Source of the DNA: Hyphomicrobiales bacterium
GTDB lineage: Bacteria; Pseudomonadota; Alphaproteobacteria; Rhizobiales; Devosiaceae
Length of the DNA: 41,854 nt
NCBI GenBank assembly: GCA_004144345.1
Contig: SEEL01000030.1
Location: 1-41,854, forward strand
Direction: 5' to 3'
Numbering within the stretch: position 1 is the stretch's first letter; every line of letters begins with the position of its first letter. The notes below the pieces were generated by a model. It was not told where the DNA came from. It worked only from the letters and a program-made list of their open reading frames with translations, and ran no database searches. A program made the position numbers and the translations under genes. Below are positions 38,567 through 41,854 of this stretch, in pieces.

Positions 38567-39241
38567 TCAATCGAGATGCTTGTGGAAGAAGTTCAGCGAG
38601 CGGGCGCTGGCTTTGGTGCAGGCGGCTTCGTCAAAACGGTCCGGCCGGTCGGAATTGCAGAAGCCGTGCTGGCCGGCATAGGTGTAGATGTCGGCGCCGG
38701 GATGCGCGCGCTTCAAATCCTCGACCTGCTCGAGCGGAATGCCCGTATCGCTGTCGGCGAAATGCATCTCGATGGGCGCCTTGGGGGTGAGCCCGATATA
38801 GTTGGGCACGCCGCCGCCATAATAGCCCGAGGCCGCCGCCACGCCGCGCACCTGCGCCGCCGCGCGCCAGCTATTGGCGCCGCCGAAGCAATAGCCGGTC
38901 ACGCCCACCTTGCCGGCAATTTTCGCCGCATCGACCGCCGCCTGCATATCGAGCAGCGCGCTCTCCTGGCTGTAGGTCTCGAAGATCTTGCCAATGATCT
39001 TGAACTGGTCCTGCCCGTAATTCTCGCTCTCGTAACCGAAGTCGACGCGGTCGAACATCGCCGGCGCCACGGCAAAATAGCCATGCGCCGCCCAGCGATC
39101 GACAACGCTGCGCACCCAATGATTGAGCCCCCACACTTCCCCGAACACGACCACGCCCCCGCGCGGCTTGCCCTCGGGCGAGGCGGTGTAGGCGTTGAGG
39201 GTGAAACCGTCGCTGGCGGTGAGGGTGATGCGTTGGCCCAT
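38567..39241 (-). CDS. Dienelactone hydrolase-family protein
   Basis: This is a 224-residue alpha/beta hydrolase. The nucleophile Cys118 is in VTGYCFGGA, the Asp is at 163 or 165 in FADSDTG, and His192 is in GQHGFCN, giving the Cys-Asp-His triad of dienelactone hydrolases. The early GEVWGLNHWVR segment holds the Glu that activates Cys in this family. Such enzymes open dienelactones in chloroaromatic breakdown, but many relatives are uncharacterised esterases. No other ring-cleavage gene is nearby. The ATG at 39241 has GGAG 8 bases upstream. It is divergent from the AlbA_2 gene. Confidence 0.93.
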   Translation of the reverse strand: MGQRITLTASDGFTLNAYTASPEGKPRGGVVVFGEVWGLNHWVRSVVDRWAAHGYFAVAPAMFDRVDFGYESENYGQDQFKIIGKIFETYSQESALLDMQAAVDAAKIAGKVGVTGYCFGGANSWRAAAQVRGVAAASGYYGGGVPNYIGLTPKAPIEMHFADSDTGIPLEQVEDLKRAHPGADIYTYAGQHGFCNSDRPDRFDEAACTKASARSLNFFHKHLD

Positions 39242-39324
39242 TTGTGGTGCTCCGTTTGACAGTTGCCTTCTTGCCTTGCTTCAGATCGTGTCTGACGCCC
39301 ACTACGACTGTTCTAGGAGCGAAC

Positions 39325-40500
39325 ATGTCCCTTTCAGACATAGGCATCGACGCAATCTCAGAGGCGGATGTCACCCAGCTTATAGCTGATGGCGTCCAAG
39401 AAGGAGTCCGCATCGAGTATAAGCGACAGACCTACGGCAGCAGTGACTCGGACAAGAAGGAGTATCTCAAAGACGCGTCGTCCTTTGCCAATTCTTATGG
39501 CGGCAACCTGATACTCGGCCTAGACGCAGTTGCGGGTGTCCCTACTGCTATCGTCCCTTTCGTCGGGGATGCTGATGGAGAACTGCTTCGGCTTGAAAGC
39601 CTCTTGCGAGACGGAGTGGAGCCTCGGATCAACGGCGTTCAAATGCGCGCCGTATCCGTAGCCGGGGGGCACGTTTTCGTTGTTAGGGTACCACGAAGTT
39701 GGAACCCTCCGCATCGCGTAGCTTTCAAGGGCTCAAATCGCTTCTACGCAAGATCATCAGCAGGTGCCTTCGAACTAGGCGTGGAGGAGCTTCGCGCTAA
39801 GTTCAACTCTTCTGCTGCCGCCTTTCAGCGAGCAGCGTCCTTTCGAGACCGGCGGCTCGCACTACTTGCATCCAACGAGGGCATCATGCCGTTGGCGCGC
39901 GACGCGGGGCGCCTGACCATTCACGTGTTGCCGCTTGGCAATGGAGGCGAGGCCGTTGTGGACTTGGATAGGGCGTTCACTGATGCCTCCGAACTTCTGC
40001 AACCCATAGGCCGTACTGGGTACAGTTCAGAGTTCAACTTTGACGGCTTTGCCAACTTCCGCTCAGGCAAGGACGTATACGGCTACACGCAGATCTTTCG
40101 GGACGGATCGATCGAGGCCACCAAAGTAAGAATCCTGGCTTCGGAACGAGAGGTCTCGCGAATCCCTGCCCGGAGTTTGGGTGATGCGATCATTGCCGCA
40201 GTGCCTGACTACATTACTGCACTCCAACGGTTGAACGTAAGCCCGCCGTTTTCCGTGATGGTCACACTTGACGGCGTACGTGGTAGTTACCTTGGATATA
40301 GCCAATCACAGTGGATCGAAGACCCTGCGATAATCAGACGGGATACACTTCCGTTGCCGGCCGTGTTGATTGACGATTTCGGACCAGCACAAGCCTATCA
40401 GTCTGCGCTTCGACCCGCATTCGACGCCCTCTGGAATGCAGGTGGCCTCTCCGCTTGCACATACTTTGGGGACGACGGTTCTTGGCGTCCGCACAATTAG
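39325..40500 (+). CDS. AlbA_2/Schlafen-like domain protein, orphan
   Basis: The product is 391 residues. The N-terminal part (about 20-150) is an AlbA_2 domain: EGVRIEYKRQTY (Glu-x-Glu-x-Lys pattern), DASSFANSYGGNLILGLD, and RVPRSWNPPHRVAFKGSNRFYARSSAG. This domain belongs to the Schlafen/divergent-AAA group that binds or cuts nucleic acids and is common in defence genes. The C-terminal 220 residues match nothing I know. The start has TAGGAG 7 bases upstream. GC content is visibly lower than the neighbours (one 60-base line counts about 57%), suggesting horizontal acquisition. No methylase, helicase or toxin partner is adjacent. Confidence 0.82.
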   Translation: MSLSDIGIDAISEADVTQLIADGVQEGVRIEYKRQTYGSSDSDKKEYLKDASSFANSYGGNLILGLDAVAGVPTAIVPFVGDADGELLRLESLLRDGVEPRINGVQMRAVSVAGGHVFVVRVPRSWNPPHRVAFKGSNRFYARSSAGAFELGVEELRAKFNSSAAAFQRAASFRDRRLALLASNEGIMPLARDAGRLTIHVLPLGNGGEAVVDLDRAFTDASELLQPIGRTGYSSEFNFDGFANFRSGKDVYGYTQIFRDGSIEATKVRILASEREVSRIPARSLGDAIIAAVPDYITALQRLNVSPPFSVMVTLDGVRGSYLGYSQSQWIEDPAIIRRDTLPLPAVLIDDFGPAQAYQSALRPAFDALWNAGGLSACTYFGDDGSWRPHN

Positions 40501-40528
40501 TGACGGGGACGCTACGCCAGCAGTCAGC

Positions 40529-40705
40529 GGTCCTCTCCCGCTTGCGGGGGAGGGGGACCGCCGTCAGGCGGTGGAGGGGGGTGCACCTTGCGCGATGACG
40601 GCCAAGGCGGCGGACAAGCCCGGAGCAGGTGAGGCGTGACTGAGGTCAGGGGGTGGGGCTCCCCCTCCACCATGCTGCGCATGGTCCCCCTCAAGCGAGA
40701 GGACC
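40529..40705. repeat. Paired palindromic intergenic repeat, copy C
   Basis: The left unit (40529-40587) is CCTCTCCCGC-TTGC-GGGGGAGGGGG, then ACCGCC-GTCA-GGCGGT with G-rich arms ending GTGCACC. The right (40656-40705) has CCCCCTCCACCATGC-TGC-GCATGGT and CCCCCT. The remaining bases of the 245-base gap before the DUF559 gene show no gene. It resembles copies A, B and D, with the hairpin tip varied. Confidence 0.75.
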
Positions 40706-40745
40706 GCCGACTGACAGGCCGGTGCTCCGGCCCCCGCGCGTCGCG

Positions 40746-41096
40746 TCAACTGCCCGTCGTCGCCTGCGTAATAGTCGCCAGCACATAGGCCGGGCGGAAT
40801 TCGACTTCGGCGGGGGTGAAGCGGAGGATGCGGATGCCTTCCTTTTCGAGCCAGGCCGAGCGGCGCAGATCGCGGCCGATCCGGTCGGCCTCGTCATGCA
40901 CGGGGCCGTCGATCTCGATGCACAGCCTCGCCTCGGCGCAGTAGAAATCGAGGATGAAGGGGCCGACCGGATGCTGGCGGCGGAAATGCATTCCCCGGGC
41001 ATTGCGGCGCAGCATGATCCACAACAGCCGTTCGGCCAGCGTCATGCCGTGGCGCAATTGTTTCGCCCGGTCGCGGATGAAATCGGGTGCGCGCAT
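40746..41096 (-). CDS. DUF559 protein, Vsr/PD-(D/E)XK endonuclease-like
   Basis: This 116-residue protein has the DUF559 pattern: AKQLRHGMTLAERLLWIMLR, then RRQHPVGPFILDFYCAEARLCIEIDGPVHDE, and a C-terminal GIRILRFTPAEVE. The LDFYC...IEIDG pair and Gln-His fit a Vsr-like nuclease core. Such small proteins are widespread near repeats and mobile DNA; their function is unproven. ATG 41096 opens RAPDFIRDRAKQL. The frame continues upstream, but that part runs through repeat copy D and is not protein-like. It sits between two repeat clusters, like a passenger gene. Confidence 0.85.
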   Translation of the reverse strand: MRAPDFIRDRAKQLRHGMTLAERLLWIMLRRNARGMHFRRQHPVGPFILDFYCAEARLCIEIDGPVHDEADRIGRDLRRSAWLEKEGIRILRFTPAEVEFRPAYVLATITQATTGS

Positions 41097-41112
41097 GTTT
41101 GCCTGCTCAGGT

Positions 41113-41268
41113 GGTTGGGGCACCCCCCTCCACCATGCTTCGCATGGTCCCCCTCCCCCGTAAACGGGAGAGGAAATCCAGAGCCCCGCATCCAGTGTTC
41201 GCCTCCCGCCACGCCCGCGAGGCCGGCAGTCGGCGTCCCTCTCCCGCCTGCGGGAGAGGGGGGACCGC
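41113..41268. repeat. Paired palindromic intergenic repeat, copy D (left part)
   Basis: This has a right-type unit (about 41113-41173, CCCCCCTCCACCATGC-TTC-GCATGGT, then CCCCCTCCCCCGTAAACGGGAGAGG) and a second unit (41238-41268, CTCTCCCGCCTGCGGGAGAGG then GGGGACCGC). The second is interrupted by the hairpin element at 41272 and resumes at about 41325 as GCGGTGGGAGAGGGGTGCACC, matching the intact form in copy C. Confidence 0.75.
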
Positions 41269-41271
41269 ACC

Positions 41272-41318
41272 AGCGGTTGGCCGAGCGAGCCTTCTCGGGC
41301 TCGCTTGGACAGAGCGCA
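41272..41318. repeat. 47-bp hairpin element, copy 2, inside a repeat unit
   Basis: It begins AGCGGTTGGCC, folds CCGAGCGAGCC...GGGCTCGCTTGG, and ends CAGAGCGCA, nearly matching the copy after polA. It interrupts repeat copy D between GGGGACCGC and GCGGTGGGAG, which are adjacent (4-base gap) in copy C. Confidence 0.8.
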
Positions 41319-41364
41319 AAAAAGCAAGCGGTGGGAGAGGGGTGCACCTTGCACCGGGCCGTTG

Positions 41365-41490
41365 CCCCACCCTCATCCGGGCTTCGCCCACCTTCTCCCA
41401 TCAAGGGAGAAGGCGATGGAGCCGCGATGCCGGTGGGTGGCCTTCTCCCTCGATGGGAGAAGGTGCCCGAAGGGCGGATGAGGGTGGGGC
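41365..41490. repeat. Large palindromic repeat of a second type
   Basis: The left arm CCCCACCCTCATCCGGGC-TTCGCCC-ACCTTCTCCC (41365-41399) and the right arm beginning GGGAGAAGGTGCCCGAAGGGC and ending GATGAGGGTGGGG (41455-41490) are inverted. Each arm also has inner pairs with a CCTTCTCCC/GGGAGAAGG partner near the centre. This CCTTCTCCC/GGGAGAAGG type is common between genes in alphaproteobacteria and differs from copies A-D. Confidence 0.8.
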
Positions 41491-41854
41491 CCAACCACCA
41501 GAATCTACGTAGTCATCCGCACCCCCAAAAACGGCTTAACTCAACTAGCGGATTCCCCAGGCGGCTCTAGGCTCACACCCCGATTTTGGGCGAAGTTATC
41601 CACGTCGATTCCAGCGGGTGTATTATGCCGCCATCCGCTCTTCGGGAGCGATGGTTGCAAACGAGCAGCCGGGGAGCGGAGGCCGGGTGGGGCGGGGTCG
41701 CTCGCCACTAGCAACCCGGGATCGAGGCTGTGTCCGCCATTGGCGGCACGGTGGACGGCAGGGACAGTTACCAGCCCTGTCGAGCAGGTGCGTTAGGAGC
41801 CGGTAGGGCGGCGCATCTGAACCACCGCCGGACGTGGAGAGAGATTCCGGCAGA
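41491..41854 (+). other. No gene found; possible structured RNA or group II intron 5' part at window end
   Basis: No convincing coding frame occurs in these 364 bases. Several hairpins can form: CCAT-C-CGCTC/GAGCG-ATGG at 41631-41654; CCGCC/GGCGG at 41734-41746; GACAG/CTGTC at 41763-41781; GGCGG/CCGCC at 41807-41829. GGAGCCGGT and GAACCACCGCCGGACGTGG near the end resemble, loosely, sequence ahead of reverse-transcriptase genes in bacterial group II introns. The reverse transcriptase would lie beyond the window. This is a weak hypothesis. Confidence 0.3.

Noticed and set aside
41596-41604. TTATCCACG as a DnaA box / replication origin
   Set aside because: Only one box with one mismatch, no AT-rich region and no dnaA or parAB genes nearby; a chance match.

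Overview
The window is a GC-rich, densely packed piece of an alphaproteobacterial chromosome. The main evidence is the style of DNA polymerase I, an HU protein with a Lys/Ala-rich N-terminal tail, an extensin-like cell-wall protein, AqpZ, and dispersed G/C-rich hairpin repeats between genes. Hyphomicrobiales or Sphingomonadales fit best, but I cannot place it further. No rRNA, tRNA, CRISPR array, transposase or prophage was seen. Most of the window is ordinary chromosome. The right end (about 37.6 kb onward) and the caspase-family gene at 30.8-34.6 kb look most accessory.

Layout. 1-3.1 kb: a partial GNAT acetyltransferase, HU, and an HxlR regulator cotranscribed with a phosphotransferase whose catalytic Asp is Asn; a DHFR/RibD-like reductase diverges from HxlR. 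3.1-8.2 kb: a MerR-type metal promoter driving a ZntA-like P-type ATPase, then a small secreted protein behind an OmpR-type tandem repeat, a two-component system, and the decayed 3' end of a flavin monooxygenase. 8.2-13.5 kb: methyltransferase, Crp/Fnr regulator, secreted GH16-like protein, and a large PAS-GAF-PAS-PAS hybrid histidine kinase. 13.6-17.6 kb: a LysR gene divergent from three tandem aldo/keto reductases. 17.6-23.8 kb: sorbosone-dehydrogenase-like propeller protein, extensin-like protein, DUF1772 protein divergent from TetR, a 41-codon ORF divergent from a possibly leaderless LysR gene, a lytic transglycosylase lipoprotein and AqpZ. 23.9-30.7 kb: chemoreceptor, patatin phospholipase, sulfotransferase-like protein, AraC regulator, a secreted protein and a DUF4242 protein.

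30.8-37.6 kb: a 1254-residue exported caspase-family protein (peptidoglycan-binding, PAN/apple, propeller-like sensor, caspase with His/Cys dyad and an EF-hand-like loop) is divergent from polA. 37.6-41.9 kb: CsbD, a hypothetical protein, dienelactone hydrolase, a lower-GC AlbA_2 (Schlafen-like) protein and a DUF559 protein lie among several palindromic repeat clusters. A 47-bp hairpin element occurs directly after polA and again inside a repeat unit at 41.27 kb. The last 350 bases have no convincing gene but several possible hairpins and may begin a structured RNA or group II intron.

No single multi-gene system of a known novel type is evident. The strongest leads are the caspase protein, the orphan AlbA_2 protein in the repeat-rich segment, the nested hairpin repeat, and the secreted-peptide/two-component module.
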